A stretch of 62,037 bases of DNA from Methanobacteriota archaeon (GTDB taxonomy: Archaea > Thermoplasmatota > Thermoplasmata > UBA10834), in contig DYTN01000009.1 in the NCBI GenBank assembly GCA_020725925.1, positions 1 to 62,037 on the forward strand, written 5' to 3'. A program made the position numbers and the translations under genes. A model generated the notes under the pieces. It had not been told where the DNA came from. It was given only the letters and a program-made list of their open reading frames with translations, and did not search any database. Positions 9,566 to 19,281 of the stretch are shown piece after piece. Position 1 is the first letter of the stretch; the number at the start of each line of letters is the position of its first letter.

Positions 9566-10471
9566 GTGAAGGCGCTGGAGCTGGAGGGATTGACATTCGC
9601 CTACGAGGACGGCAACGTCGCGCTCGAGGAAGTCGCGCTGAGCCTGGAGATCGGAGAGAAGGTCGCCGTCGTGGGACCGAACGGCGCGGGCAAGTCGACC
9701 CTGTTGCACCTGATCGCGGGTTTCAGGATGCCGTTCGACGGTCGAGCGACCGTGATGGGCCGGGAGCTCACTCCGGCGAACCTCAAAGAGGTCAGGAGAG
9801 CCCTTGGACTGCTGTTCCAGGACCCGGACGACCAGGCCTTCATGCCGACTGTTGAGGAAGATGTCGCCTTCGGCCCGAGGAACTACGGGCTCGACGACAT
9901 CGATGGCAGGGTCGCGAGGGCGCTGAAGAGCGCTGCGATCGAGCACCTGGCAAGGAAGAACCCCCAGAGGCTCAGCTTCGGCATGAAGAAGCGAGTGGCG
10001 ATGGCCGGCATAATGGCCATGGAGCCCGCTCTCCTCCTGCTGGACGAACCCACCTCTGGACTGGACCCTAAGGCCAGGACCGAGCTGGTCAAGATGCTCA
10101 AGGGCACGGACAGGACCATGCTCATCGCGACGCACGACCTCGAGGCTGTTGCCGAGGTGGTCGACCGGGCAGTGGTGCTGAACAGGAAGGTGGTCATGCA
10201 GGGCACGATGAGAGAGCTGGTAGTTGCCAAGGAGGTGCTCGCCGAGGCGGGGCTGGAGCTACCGCCCGTGTCGAAGCTGTTCAGCGTGCTCCACTCCTTG
10301 GGATACCCCGTCGAGTCGCTGCCCGTGTCCATGGACCAGGCCGTCGCTGAGTTCACGAGGGTGATAGACACGGAGGGGAAGCATCTGCATGCGCACATCC
10401 ATGAGCACGAGCATGCCGGCGGAGACGATGCTCATGCCCACACCCACCGCGGGCAGAGGGCCAGGGAATGA
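9566..10471 (+). CDS. nikO: NikO/CbiO ATPase of the nickel ECF transporter, with histidine-rich tail
   Basis: This ABC ATPase drives metal import. The Walker A motif GPNGAGKST is at residues 37-45. A Q-loop LLFQDPDDQ, a C-loop LSFGMKKR, a Walker B LLLLDEPTSGLD and an H-loop ATHD are all present. The C-loop LSFGM departs from the usual LSGGQ. The start is GTG. The last 30 residues alternate histidine with alanine, glutamate and aspartate (ten histidines), and resemble metal-chelating tails of nickel chaperones. That tail is not part of the usual family and may buffer incoming nickel. It is the last gene of the nikMQO unit. Confidence 0.92.
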   Translation: MKALELEGLTFAYEDGNVALEEVALSLEIGEKVAVVGPNGAGKSTLLHLIAGFRMPFDGRATVMGRELTPANLKEVRRALGLLFQDPDDQAFMPTVEEDVAFGPRNYGLDDIDGRVARALKSAAIEHLARKNPQRLSFGMKKRVAMAGIMAMEPALLLLDEPTSGLDPKARTELVKMLKGTDRTMLIATHDLEAVAEVVDRAVVLNRKVVMQGTMRELVVAKEVLAEAGLELPPVSKLFSVLHSLGYPVESLPVSMDQAVAEFTRVIDTEGKHLHAHIHEHEHAGGDDAHAHTHRGQRARE

Positions 10472-10539
10472 GGGGCGAGGTCGGGATGCTGGCTCGTCGC
10501 GAATCTGAGCTAATCCCGGACGCGGCATCAGCATAAGGG

Positions 10540-10634
10540 TTTTATACACCCTAGTGTGTGGGGGTGGATGCTCCTCAGACGGCACTGTCTGTCTGGCGTA
10601 GCAAGCATCACACGCTTAGCGTGGAGGTTGCCGA
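10540..10634 (+). promoter_or_regulatory. Promoter and structured leader of the uS13 operon
   Basis: A TATA box TTTTATACA lies at 10540-10548, predicting a start near 10573. The leader then holds two perfect 5-bp hairpins: CAGAC at 10576-10580 with GTCTG at 10587-10591, and CACGC at 10611-10615 with GCGTG at 10619-10623. The ribosome-binding site GGAGGT at 10623-10628 starts on the last base of the second stem and lies 6 bases before the TTG start. This could allow feedback by a ribosomal protein, uS4 being the known regulator of the equivalent E. coli operon. Confidence 0.5.
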
Positions 10635-11234
10635 TTGCCCGACGAGAAGGAAACGAAGACCAAGGGTGCCCCCAAGGAGAAGGAAGGGACAGGTAAGGCC
10701 CAGAAGAAGGGAGCGCCCGCACCGGCCGAGAAGAAGCCCGTGGAGAAGAAGGGCGAGCATTTCAGGTACATCGTCAGGCTGGTGAACACGGACCTCGACG
10801 GGAACAAGAACATCGTTATCGCCCTCGCGGGCATCAAGGGCATGGGGCTCAGGAGCGCCGAGGTCGTCGCGCGGATGGCCGGAGTCCCGAGGAAGACGAA
10901 GATCGGCGACCTGCCCGAGACAAAGACAGACGAGATCGAGAAACTCATAGCTGACTATTCTGAGAAGGTCCCGCACTGGATGGTCAACAGACAGAACGAC
11001 TGGTCCACCGGCGCGGACATGCACGTCTTCGGCGTGGATGTCGACCTGAACAAGAGGGACGACGTCAACCTGATGAAGATGATCAGGTGCTACAAGGGCA
11101 TCAGGCACGAGCAGGGCCAGAAGGTCAGGGGCCAGAGGACAAGGTCGAACGGCAGGACCGGCATGACCATGGGAGTCATGAGGAAGAAGGAGCAGCCAGG
11201 GGCCGCCCCAGCCGAAGCCGAGAGCAAGGAGTAG
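10635..11234 (+). CDS. rps13: Small ribosomal subunit protein uS13
   Basis: uS13 sits in the head of the 30S subunit and contacts the P-site tRNA. The core from about residue 42 (HFRYIVRLVNTDLDGNK) to the RGQRTRSNGRTG motif is typical of archaeal uS13. The protein has 199 residues against about 150 in most archaea, because the first 40 residues are a lysine, alanine, proline and glutamate-rich extension. The start is a TTG, supported by GGAGGT six bases upstream. It is the first gene of a uS13-uS4-uS11-RpoD unit, the standard archaeal order. Confidence 0.96.
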   Translation: MPDEKETKTKGAPKEKEGTGKAQKKGAPAPAEKKPVEKKGEHFRYIVRLVNTDLDGNKNIVIALAGIKGMGLRSAEVVARMAGVPRKTKIGDLPETKTDEIEKLIADYSEKVPHWMVNRQNDWSTGADMHVFGVDVDLNKRDDVNLMKMIRCYKGIRHEQGQKVRGQRTRSNGRTGMTMGVMRKKEQPGAAPAEAESKE

Positions 11235-11242
11235 TGTGACCC

Positions 11243-11947
11243 ATGGGCGACCTGAAGTTCTCCAGAAGGAAGTACGAGACGCCCGCCCACCCGTGGGAGG
11301 GCGAGAGGATCAAGGCGGAGAACGAGCTCCTGATAAAGTACGGCCTGAAGAACAAGAGGGAGCTCTGGCGCGCGCAGTCGCTCATAAGGTCCCTTAGGGC
11401 CCAGAGCAGGGAGCTCCAGGCCAGGATCAGGGCTGGGGATCCGCAGGCGAAGGTCGAGACGGACCAGCTGCTCGCCAGATGTGCGAGGCTCTCGCTCCTG
11501 CCCCAGGAAGGCGCGACGCTGAACGACGTGCTCGTGCTTGGCACAGAGTCCATACTCGCCCGGAGGCTCCAGACGATCGTCTACAGGAAGGGCCTCGCAT
11601 ACACGCCCAAGCAGGCCAGGCAGTTCATAGTGCACGGCCATGCCTCGGTCGGCGGCAGGAAGGTCACCATCCCGGGCTACATCGTCAAGAGGGGCGAGGA
11701 GGAGCTGATCCAGTTCTACTCACAGTCACCGATCTCCAACGAGCTGCACCCGATGAGGCCGAAGCCCGAGGAGCTGAAGGCCAAGGAAGAGGTCGAGGAG
11801 GCCAAGCGCGAGGCGGCCGAGAAGGAGGATATCCATGTCGCGAAGCCCAAGCTCAAGAAGATCATCACGACCGAGCTGAAGGAGGAGAAGGTGGAGGACA
11901 TAGAGAAGGCCTCCGAGCCCGCCCCTGAGCCGGCCGAGAAGGGGTGA
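11243..11947 (+). CDS. rps4: Small ribosomal subunit protein uS4
   Basis: uS4 is a primary 16S rRNA-binding protein that nucleates assembly of the 30S body. The archaeal N-terminus ([18 protein letters not shown]) is clear, and the S4 RNA-binding domain spans about residues 108-170, including [17 protein letters not shown]. The C-terminal 70 residues are a charged lysine- and glutamate-rich tail that makes the protein (234 residues) longer than the usual 180 or so. It starts 8 bases after uS13 ends. Confidence 0.96.
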   Translation: MGDLKFSRRKYETPAHPWEGERIKAENELLIKYGLKNKRELWRAQSLIRSLRAQSRELQARIRAGDPQAKVETDQLLARCARLSLLPQEGATLNDVLVLGTESILARRLQTIVYRKGLAYTPKQARQFIVHGHASVGGRKVTIPGYIVKRGEEELIQFYSQSPISNELHPMRPKPEELKAKEEVEEAKREAAEKEDIHVAKPKLKKIITTELKEEKVEDIEKASEPAPEPAEKG

Positions 11948-11952
11948 CCTGG

Positions 11953-12336
11953 ATGGGCAAGTGGGGCATCGCGCACATATTCGCAAGCTACAACAACATC
12001 ATAATCACGGTCACGGACGTCACCGGCGCTGAGACCATCACGAAGGCCAGCGGAGGCATGGTGGTGAAGGCGGCCAAGGACGAGGCGTCCCCCTATGCCG
12101 CGATGAAGGCCGCCGAGAAGGTGGCCGAGATCGCCAAGGAGAAGGGCATAGACAGCATCCATGTGCGCGTGAGGGCGCCTGGAGGCAACAAGTCCGCCTC
12201 GCCCGGGCCGGGCGCGCAGGCAGCCATCAGGGCGCTCGCCAGGGCCGGGCTCAGGATCGGAAGGATCGAGGACGTCACCCCAGTCCCGCACGACGGCACC
12301 AAGAAGAAGGGCGGGAGAAGGGGCCGCAGGGTGTAG
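11953..12336 (+). CDS. rps11: Small ribosomal subunit protein uS11
   Basis: uS11 lines the platform of the 30S subunit near the mRNA exit. The protein (127 residues) shows the family hallmarks [13 protein letters not shown] at the start, RVRAPGGNK in the middle and a basic GGRRGRRV end. I chose the ATG at 11953 because GGGGTGA lies just upstream and the family starts here. A GTG at 11944 that overlaps the uS4 stop would add three residues and cannot be excluded. Confidence 0.96.
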   Translation: MGKWGIAHIFASYNNIIITVTDVTGAETITKASGGMVVKAAKDEASPYAAMKAAEKVAEIAKEKGIDSIHVRVRAPGGNKSASPGPGAQAAIRALARAGLRIGRIEDVTPVPHDGTKKKGGRRGRRV

Positions 12337-12347
12337 AGTGGTTCCAG

Positions 12348-13184
12348 ATGAAAATCGACATACTCGAGATGACCCCGACGAGGGCCAAGTTCGTCATCAG
12401 CGACACGAACCCTGCCTTCGCGAACGCGCTGAGGCGGACGATCGTGGCCGATGTCCCAAAGATGGCCATCGACAACGTTGAGTTCCACCTGGGTCCCATC
12501 ATGGACGAGAAGAACCAGACCTTCGAGAGCGTCTCACCGATGTTCGACGAGACCGTCGCGCACAGGCTCGGACTCATACCGATCCCGACCGACCTGTCTG
12601 CGTTCAACCTCAGGGCGAAGTGCACGTGCGGCGGCGAGGGCTGCCCCAGCTGCACGATCATGTACTCCTTGAACAAGAAGGGCCCGTGCACCGTCTATTC
12701 GGGCGACCTCGAGCCCATAGGTGATGCGAAGTTCAGGATCAAGGACGACCTCATCCCGGTGGTCAAGCTGGCCGAAGACCAGGCACTGCTCATCTACGCG
12801 ACGGCCGAGCTGGGCACCGGAAAGCAGCACGCGAAGTGGCAGGGGGCCCTGGGCACGGGCTACAGGTACTTCGCCAAGATCGAGATCGAGCACTCGAAGT
12901 GCGACCTCGGCGGGAGCTGCGTCAAGGTGTGCCCGAAGGGCGTGCTGGCCAAGGAGGACCGGAAGATCGTCGTGAAGCACCCCGAGAGGTGCAACCTCTG
13001 CAACAGCTGCGTGGAGGTGTGCGACGCTGGGGTCATCAGAGTGGCCGGCGACCCGACCAAGATCCTTTTCAAGTTCGAGACCGACGGCGCGCTCCAGGCG
13101 AAGGAGGTCCTGGTCAGGGGCCTCAAGATACTGGAGGAGCGCTTCGAGAACCTCAGGGAGCAGATCTCGTCCCTCGAGGAGTGA
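12348..13184 (+). CDS. rpoD: DNA-directed RNA polymerase subunit D with ferredoxin-like domain
   Basis: RpoD is the archaeal counterpart of Rpb3/alpha and nucleates polymerase assembly. The dimerisation domain begins the protein. C92, C94, C99 and C102 form a likely zinc knuckle. A ferredoxin-like insert spans about 180-230. Its second motif is complete (C215, C218, C221, C225). The first has C185, C191 and C195 but glycine 188 where the second cysteine belongs, so one cluster is probably lost or altered. The gene is last in the ribosomal operon. The usual following genes (eL18, uL13, uS9, RpoN) are absent, and polC ends one base away on the other strand. Confidence 0.96.
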   Translation: MKIDILEMTPTRAKFVISDTNPAFANALRRTIVADVPKMAIDNVEFHLGPIMDEKNQTFESVSPMFDETVAHRLGLIPIPTDLSAFNLRAKCTCGGEGCPSCTIMYSLNKKGPCTVYSGDLEPIGDAKFRIKDDLIPVVKLAEDQALLIYATAELGTGKQHAKWQGALGTGYRYFAKIEIEHSKCDLGGSCVKVCPKGVLAKEDRKIVVKHPERCNLCNSCVEVCDAGVIRVAGDPTKILFKFETDGALQAKEVLVRGLKILEERFENLREQISSLEE

Positions 13185-13185
13185 A

Positions 13186-16100
13186 TCACAGGAACTCGTC
13201 CAGCTTCGGGTTCTTCACCTTGTCCGACTGGAACAGCGAGTTGATGGAGTTCTCGAGCAGGGATATCCTCTGGAGCGTGTACGCCGGCACGTTGAACTCG
13301 CTGCCTATCTCCTTCGCCCTCTCCAGGTATTTGCTCACGCCCGCCTCGTGCACCGTGAGCGTGAGCTTGTTGCCGCAGTAGCACTTGCCCCTGAGCGGTA
13401 TCCGCCTGTACTTCGCGCCGCACTTCGAGCACCTCAGCTGCTGCCCGGTGAAGCTCTTCAGGCTCCCCTGGATGTCCGGGAGCAGATGCCTCGTGATTAT
13501 CCTGTGCACAACGTCGGCCGCGTCGACCGCCCTGATCTTCACCCCGAGCGATATCTGTGCCCTCAGCTTGTCATCCATCGTCTCGAGGGATGTGTACGCG
13601 GATGTGGTCGGACCACCAGAGATGTCCTTCACGTCGTGAGTGAAGCCCAAGCCCTCGTACTGGAGCAGCGTGCCTATCCTCCCGCTCACGAGGTCCATCA
13701 TGGGCTCCACCTCCTTCGGATGAGCGTACCTCTGAGTCGCCCTGTAGAACTCGAGCGGGTACCTGCTCCCGACGTCCATGTTGTGCGCCTCCTTGTCGAT
13801 CTCGTTCGGGTCCAGCTTGGTCGTCAGCACCAGCGGCGCGTCCATGAGCCCGCCCCGCTTCTCAGGCAGGAAGGCCCTCGAGAAGTCCAGCAGGCAGTCC
13901 ATGAGGAGTATGATGGAGTCCTCGTCCCCGTCGCAGTTCCGCCTCTTGGCGGCATGGAAGAACGGGTGGGCGTAGCCGGCGTGCGCAGCGGTGAAGCCTA
14001 TGATCCTTGCCAGCACTCCGCCGGAGGTGTGGGGAGCCAGCCCGACGACCAGATGGCCCACGAGGTCCTCTCGCCTTCGGATCCTGTAGAACGGCTCGAG
14101 CCCGTACATCTTCTCCAGCATGTCGTCGACGAACCTCGTTGTGCGGATCAGGTAGTCGACGCACGAGTCGGGGATGACGACATCCTGCACCTTGAGCTCG
14201 ACGAGCTGCCCCGGATCGGTCAGCTCGTTCCCCTCCGAACCCTTGGTGTAGCCGAGCTTCCGGGCCGTATGGACGTCGATCCCGACCTCGGCGCATCTGA
14301 AGTGCGTGAGGGGGACATCCGTGGCGTCGATCCTTACGGTGCCGTCCTTGAACACGAAGACCTCGTTCTTGGCCCTCAGGATGCCCTTCTCGAGCGCCTC
14401 TGGGATCTTGGTCTTCGATATCATCCCCTGGACGCCCTTGACCTCGATCGTGCGCTTCTCACTGAGCTTCTCCAGAGCTGATTGGAATAGCATCCCGATC
14501 GGCAGCTCCTGGATGCCGACGCTGCCCACCGAGACCGTGTGTGAGCCGCAGTCGCATTTCGCCAGGAATGTCCTGCGGTTGCACATCGGGCAGGCTCTCT
14601 CGCCCAATTCTATCTTGACCTCTCCGTTGTCCGCGGCCAGGTTGACGATCCTCTGAGGTCCGCCTTTCGTGCCGACAGGGAACAGCACGTGCGGAGGAGG
14701 CTTCATCCTCCTCTCCCTGGCCTTCTCAGGCCTCGCCACCCGCGCGCCTATCCTCGTCGCAGCCCTTGCCCGCATCTCGACTCCTGCAAGAGCGGACACC
14801 AGCTCGAGCGTCGACTTCGTATCTGGGACGGTCTGGGACTTCTTGCGGACGGCCCCGTCCGCGATCTCGAGCCCCAGACCGAGCGATAGCGGCTGTGCAT
14901 GAGCGTCAAAGACAAGCTCGCCTCCGACCACCCTGTGGATTGCGCCCAGCTTTTCGAGGATCGCCTTGATGCTCTTCTCGTTGGGGCAGCGGAGGGCGCT
15001 GCCATCGGCCCTGCCCGTGCCTGCGATATGTTCTCTGAGCGAAAGCACCTCTTCCGGCCGGAGGTCCGACCAGAACAGGTTGAAGTCCGGATGAAGCGGG
15101 ACACCGTGCTCGCGGCTGTGTCTGAGAGCCCGGTCCAGGGTCGGATGTTGCCAATCGTCCGGGAGCGAACCCATCTTCTCAAGGAGCTCCTCCCGGTGCC
15201 ATTCGATTGAGTACGCGCCTGGCATGAGCAGGTGGTTGTTCTCCGCGAACTCGCCATATGGCACCAACAGCTCGCCCACATCGACTATCTCGGCCACGCG
15301 CCCACTGATGGCGGTCGCCTCATCGGGCGTGTCCACTTGGACGAGGTCCCCGTTGTCAAGGAGCACTATCGGGCCCTCTATCGTGCCGCAGGGCGTGATC
15401 GCGCCTGCCTTTCCCGGCCTTTCCACCTTGACCTGCGTCCCGATCGCCACGAACTCCCCGAGGAGCATCATCGTCGCGGGATTCATTGCCAGGGCGGCGA
15501 GGCCCGTCGCCCTGGTCCGGCCGTATCTGAGGCGAAAGCCCCCTGGACGCGAGGGGTATGCGAGCACGGGCCTGCCAGCGAGCATGTCCTTCAGGTACTT
15601 CGTGCTCGGTGCGATCTCCGCTCCTGCGTCCTCGACGCCCTTCTTCTTCAGATTGAGCACGCTGTCGATGAACGCCCAGCCGTCTATGCCGTGCCGCTTG
15701 ACGTGCTTCTGGACCTTGGGGGCTTTGAGGCACAGGCCCTCTGCTATGACCAGGCAGGCGCCCCCCCTCACGCGGTTCGTTGCGACCCTCGGCAGATCCC
15801 TGAACCCTGATATCTCCGTGTCCTCAGTGCCTTCGCCATCGATACAGATCGGGGCGTTCCTGGCGATGAGGTCGATCTCCTCGTTCGTGGGCGTGTACTG
15901 CAGGTGCTGGCACGACCTGTAGAGCGGTATCTCCTCCTTGAACCTCTCGACCTCGCCGCCCGTTGGTTGATATCTTCCGATCCCGAGCTCTCGACGGACA
16001 ACATCCGCTATCAGGACACTCATCGCCTGGCCGGTGCCTCCAGCGGACCTGATCGGGCCTGCGAAGTAGACGGTCAGGTAGTCTGACCCATCAGGGTTTC

Positions 16101-16494
16101 TGTTGATCGAGACACCGGCGATGCCCTCCAGAGGGGCGACCAGGATGCCCTCGGTAAGAACCGCCAGACCTACCCTGATAGCCCGCTCGATGGCGAACTC
16201 CTTGGACCTCGCCGGCAGCTTGGCGTACTCCTTGGCTATGAGGATGGACACCTCTTCCCTGTTGTGGTCCCTGCTGAGCTCCCTTATCCTGGAGGCGACC
16301 CCTTCGACCTCCCACTCGAACAGCAGCTTCTCCACCCTTGCAGCGAGATCGGAGGCCTGAGGTATCTCGACATCCAGCTCGGGGTCCATGCCCCTCATCC
16401 TTGCACGCCTCGCGACCTCGTAGCAGGCGTCCACCTGGCGCTGGAGCTGGGAGAAGTACTCCTCCATCGATTCGCTGCACACAACGGACTTCAT
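13186..16494 (-). CDS. polC: DNA polymerase D large subunit DP2
   Basis: DP2 is the catalytic subunit of the archaeal replicative polymerase PolD. The N-terminal MEEYFSQLQRQVDACYEVA, GPIRSAGGTGQAMS, and the active-site segment RRNCDGDEDSIILLMD (near residue 850) with its paired aspartates are diagnostic. Zinc-binding cysteine groups appear as CPMCNRRTFLAKCDC and CSKCGAKYRRIPLRGKC. The length (1102 residues) equals an intein-free DP2, and no intein interrupts the active site. I chose the ATG at 16494, preceded by GGGGGAG; ATGs at 16467 and 16533 are alternatives. The small subunit DP1 is not in the window. Confidence 0.97.
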   Translation of the reverse strand: MKSVVCSESMEEYFSQLQRQVDACYEVARRARMRGMDPELDVEIPQASDLAARVEKLLFEWEVEGVASRIRELSRDHNREEVSILIAKEYAKLPARSKEFAIERAIRVGLAVLTEGILVAPLEGIAGVSINRNPDGSDYLTVYFAGPIRSAGGTGQAMSVLIADVVRRELGIGRYQPTGGEVERFKEEIPLYRSCQHLQYTPTNEEIDLIARNAPICIDGEGTEDTEISGFRDLPRVATNRVRGGACLVIAEGLCLKAPKVQKHVKRHGIDGWAFIDSVLNLKKKGVEDAGAEIAPSTKYLKDMLAGRPVLAYPSRPGGFRLRYGRTRATGLAALAMNPATMMLLGEFVAIGTQVKVERPGKAGAITPCGTIEGPIVLLDNGDLVQVDTPDEATAISGRVAEIVDVGELLVPYGEFAENNHLLMPGAYSIEWHREELLEKMGSLPDDWQHPTLDRALRHSREHGVPLHPDFNLFWSDLRPEEVLSLREHIAGTGRADGSALRCPNEKSIKAILEKLGAIHRVVGGELVFDAHAQPLSLGLGLEIADGAVRKKSQTVPDTKSTLELVSALAGVEMRARAATRIGARVARPEKARERRMKPPPHVLFPVGTKGGPQRIVNLAADNGEVKIELGERACPMCNRRTFLAKCDCGSHTVSVGSVGIQELPIGMLFQSALEKLSEKRTIEVKGVQGMISKTKIPEALEKGILRAKNEVFVFKDGTVRIDATDVPLTHFRCAEVGIDVHTARKLGYTKGSEGNELTDPGQLVELKVQDVVIPDSCVDYLIRTTRFVDDMLEKMYGLEPFYRIRRREDLVGHLVVGLAPHTSGGVLARIIGFTAAHAGYAHPFFHAAKRRNCDGDEDSIILLMDCLLDFSRAFLPEKRGGLMDAPLVLTTKLDPNEIDKEAHNMDVGSRYPLEFYRATQRYAHPKEVEPMMDLVSGRIGTLLQYEGLGFTHDVKDISGGPTTSAYTSLETMDDKLRAQISLGVKIRAVDAADVVHRIITRHLLPDIQGSLKSFTGQQLRCSKCGAKYRRIPLRGKCYCGNKLTLTVHEAGVSKYLERAKEIGSEFNVPAYTLQRISLLENSINSLFQSDKVKNPKLDEFL

Positions 16495-16587
16495 CGACTC
16501 CCCCGAACACTGCCTCTGCAGAGAACAGCCCATCCCTCCGCAGAAGCGATCAGATGTGCAATCCCGGACGAGAATCGCGGCTCCCGA

Positions 16588-17550
16588 CTATAAGCGTTGC
16601 TGATTCGAGAGGGCCGCGACGAGAACGTCTACGAGCTTGTCGACACCCGCTCCGGTCTCCGCGGAGATCCTGATCCGCTTTGCCCCGGTCTTGAGCAGGT
16701 CTGACTTGTTCTCAACCTCGATGATGGGCACATCGCGGAACTGGTCCTTCACAGTGGCCAGCAGATGCTCCTGCTGCTCCATCAGATAGCCGCAGGTCTC
16801 TGTAGGGTCGAACATGAACACAACGATATCCGCGAGATGCCTCAGGGCGAGGATCCCCCGGAGCTCCATCGGGTTCCTCTCGCTGAGCTCGCGGTCCAGG
16901 AGACCTGGAGTGTCTATCACCTGGTACGCGAAGTACTTCTTCTGGAAGGTGCCGACATGTATCTCCTGCGTCGTGAACGGGTACACGGCGACTCTAGGCT
17001 TCGCGGATGAGATCCTCAGGACAAGCTGGCTCTTGCCCACGTTCGGCGCACCCGCAACCACGATCGTCGGGAGATCCGGGTTGACTGTGGGGAACTTCTT
17101 CATGGTGTTCCTCGCGATAGCTAGGAACTTGAGCTCTCTATCGACCTGTTTCACGAAGGAGGACATCCTGCCATAGGCCGACCGCCTCACTTCGTCGATC
17201 CGCTGGATCGTGCGGGCAGAGGCGATGTCCTTGGTCGCCGCCTTCGCGATCCTCGCCACATTCCCCCTGCACCAGTCCATCGCCCCCAGGGACTTCTTGA
17301 GCTTGTCCCGTCCGACGGCGACATCGATGAGCTGAGCGTAGAACGGGCTCTGTCTGTCTATGCTTGGGAACGCCTTCACGTACTTTCCCATGGTCGAGAC
17401 TATCACATCGCTGGAGCACTTCAGCTTGGCTATGTTGGTCTCCCTGACGGTTTCGAGCCTGGTCCGGCCCTCGTAGTCGACCTTCGACGCCTTCTTGAAC
17501 GCCTTGTCCAGGATCTCGTCCGCGGTCAGCACGGTCGGTATGTCGAACAT
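16588..17550 (-). CDS. Nog1-type GTPase
   Basis: This GTPase belongs to the OBG/Nog1 group. Eukaryotic Nog1 acts in 60S subunit maturation, and archaeal homologues are thought to serve ribosome assembly. The first 160 residues form the helical Nog1 N-terminal domain. The G domain shows G1 GAPNVGKS at residues 167-174, G3 DTPG near 215 and G4 NKSD near 280. The protein stops soon after the G domain, as archaeal versions do. It lies upstream of polC on the same strand, with 93 bases to my polC start and a TATA-like CTTATAG in the gap, so polC may have its own promoter. Confidence 0.9.
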   Translation of the reverse strand: MFDIPTVLTADEILDKAFKKASKVDYEGRTRLETVRETNIAKLKCSSDVIVSTMGKYVKAFPSIDRQSPFYAQLIDVAVGRDKLKKSLGAMDWCRGNVARIAKAATKDIASARTIQRIDEVRRSAYGRMSSFVKQVDRELKFLAIARNTMKKFPTVNPDLPTIVVAGAPNVGKSQLVLRISSAKPRVAVYPFTTQEIHVGTFQKKYFAYQVIDTPGLLDRELSERNPMELRGILALRHLADIVVFMFDPTETCGYLMEQQEHLLATVKDQFRDVPIIEVENKSDLLKTGAKRIRISAETGAGVDKLVDVLVAALSNQQRL

Positions 17551-17640
17551 TCTCCGCCAGGCATGCGTCCGCCCTCTGATAAAGCCTGCCTATGCAAAAG
17601 CCTCTTATTGCGATATGCGACTGCACATGTTGGGCAGCAG

Positions 17641-19281
17641 ATGAAGAAGGTCAGGGCAAGGCGAGGCTCCAGGCTGGTATGCAAGGGGTGGAGACAAGAA
17701 GCGATACTCAGGATGCTCCAGAACAACCTGGAGAACGCAGAGAAGCCGGACGAGCTGATAATCTACGGCGGGACAGGCAAGGCGGCCAGGAACTGGGAAT
17801 GCTACCACGCCATCGTCAAGGCATTGACCGACCTGGAAGACGACCAGACGCTCCTGATACAATCTGGAAAGCCCGTGGGCGTGTTCAGAACCACGAAGCT
17901 TGCCCCGCGGGTCTTGACCGCAAACGCGCACCTGGTCCCTAGATGGTCGACATGGGAGGTGTTCCACGAGCTCGAGGCAAAGGGCCTCATCATGTTCGGC
18001 CAGATGACCGCGGGCGGGTGGGCCTACATCGGCACGCAGGGAATAGTCCAGGGCACCTACGAGACCTTCGCAGCATGCGCTAGGAAGAACTTCGGTGGCA
18101 CGCTGAAGGGCAGGCTGGTGCTCACGGGAGGACTTGGGGGCATGGGTGGGGCGCAGCCCTTGGCAGTGACGATGAACGGCGGGGTCTGCTTAGCTGTCGA
18201 ATGCGACGAGAGCAGGATCAGACGCCGAGTAAGCATGGGCTACTGCGACAAGATGATGGATGATCTGGACAAGGCTCTCTCGGTCGCCCTTGACGCACGG
18301 AAGAGGAAGAAGGCGCTGTCGATAGGCCTGCTGGGCAACTGCGCCGAGACACTCCCGGCTCTCCTCGAGATGGGCATCGTCCCGAATGTCGTCACCGACC
18401 AGACCTCGGCCCACGACGAGCTCGGGGGCTACATACCTAAGGGACTGAGCGTCTCCGATGCAGCGAAGCTGAGGGCGTCGAACCCCGATGAGTACAGGAG
18501 GAGGGCGTTCGAGAGCATCGCGATCCATGTGAAGGCGATGCTGGGATTCCTTTCAAAGGGATCTATCGTCTTCGACTACGGAAACAACATCAGGGGACAG
18601 GCGAAGAAGGCGGGAGTGGAGGATGCATTCGCCTTCCAGGGGTTCGTTCCGCTCTACATCAGGCCCATGTTCTGCGAGGGGAGGGGACCATTCAGATGGG
18701 TGGCGATCACGGGCAACCCAGACGACATCATCAAGACTGACAAGGTGGTTATGCGCGAGTTCAAGAAGAACAAGCAGCTGGTCAACTGGATCAAACTCGC
18801 GGAAAGGAATGTGCCGTTCGAAGGATTGCCCGCCAGAGTCTGTTGGCTAGGGTACGGCGAGAGGGCCAGGTTCGGCAGGATCATCAACCGGATGGTGGGA
18901 GACAAGACATTGAGCGGCCCGATCGTCATCACAAGGGACCATCTGGACTGCGGCTCTGTCGCGTCCCCTAACCGAGAGACGGAGGGCATGAGAGACGGGA
19001 GCGACGCGATCGCCGATTGGCCCATGCTGAACGCGCTGGTCAACACCGCCGCGGGAGCGGACCTGGTCGCTATCCATAACGGAGGCGGTGTTGGGATCGG
19101 CTATTCGACCCACGCGGGGCTGCTAGTCGTGGCTGATGGTACCAAGGAGGCGGAAGAGAAGATCGAGCGCGTCCTCACAGTCGACCCGGGCATGGGCATC
19201 CTCAGACATGCCGATGCAGGCTATCCAGAGGCCATCAGGGTGGCGAAGCGCAGGAACATGAGGATCCCGATGCTCAGGTAG
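17641..19281 (+). CDS. hutU: Urocanate hydratase (urocanase)
   Basis: Urocanase adds water to urocanate to give imidazolone propionate, the second step of histidine breakdown, using NAD+ as an electrophile. The 546-residue protein matches the family length. Hallmarks are CKGWRQEA near residue 15, [14 protein letters not shown] near 40, the NAD-binding [11 protein letters not shown] near 165, Cys401 in ARVCWLGYG (position of the catalytic cysteine) and [18 protein letters not shown] near 433. The ATG at 17641 gives the expected N-terminus. No histidase, imidazolonepropionase or formiminoglutamase lies nearby, so the rest of the pathway must be elsewhere or absent. Confidence 0.96.
   Translation: MKKVRARRGSRLVCKGWRQEAILRMLQNNLENAEKPDELIIYGGTGKAARNWECYHAIVKALTDLEDDQTLLIQSGKPVGVFRTTKLAPRVLTANAHLVPRWSTWEVFHELEAKGLIMFGQMTAGGWAYIGTQGIVQGTYETFAACARKNFGGTLKGRLVLTGGLGGMGGAQPLAVTMNGGVCLAVECDESRIRRRVSMGYCDKMMDDLDKALSVALDARKRKKALSIGLLGNCAETLPALLEMGIVPNVVTDQTSAHDELGGYIPKGLSVSDAAKLRASNPDEYRRRAFESIAIHVKAMLGFLSKGSIVFDYGNNIRGQAKKAGVEDAFAFQGFVPLYIRPMFCEGRGPFRWVAITGNPDDIIKTDKVVMREFKKNKQLVNWIKLAERNVPFEGLPARVCWLGYGERARFGRIINRMVGDKTLSGPIVITRDHLDCGSVASPNRETEGMRDGSDAIADWPMLNALVNTAAGADLVAIHNGGGVGIGYSTHAGLLVVADGTKEAEEKIERVLTVDPGMGILRHADAGYPEAIRVAKRRNMRIPMLR

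Noticed and set aside
13186-16494. Intein or other insertion in polC
   Set aside because: The active-site segment is continuous and the total length equals that of an intein-free DP2.
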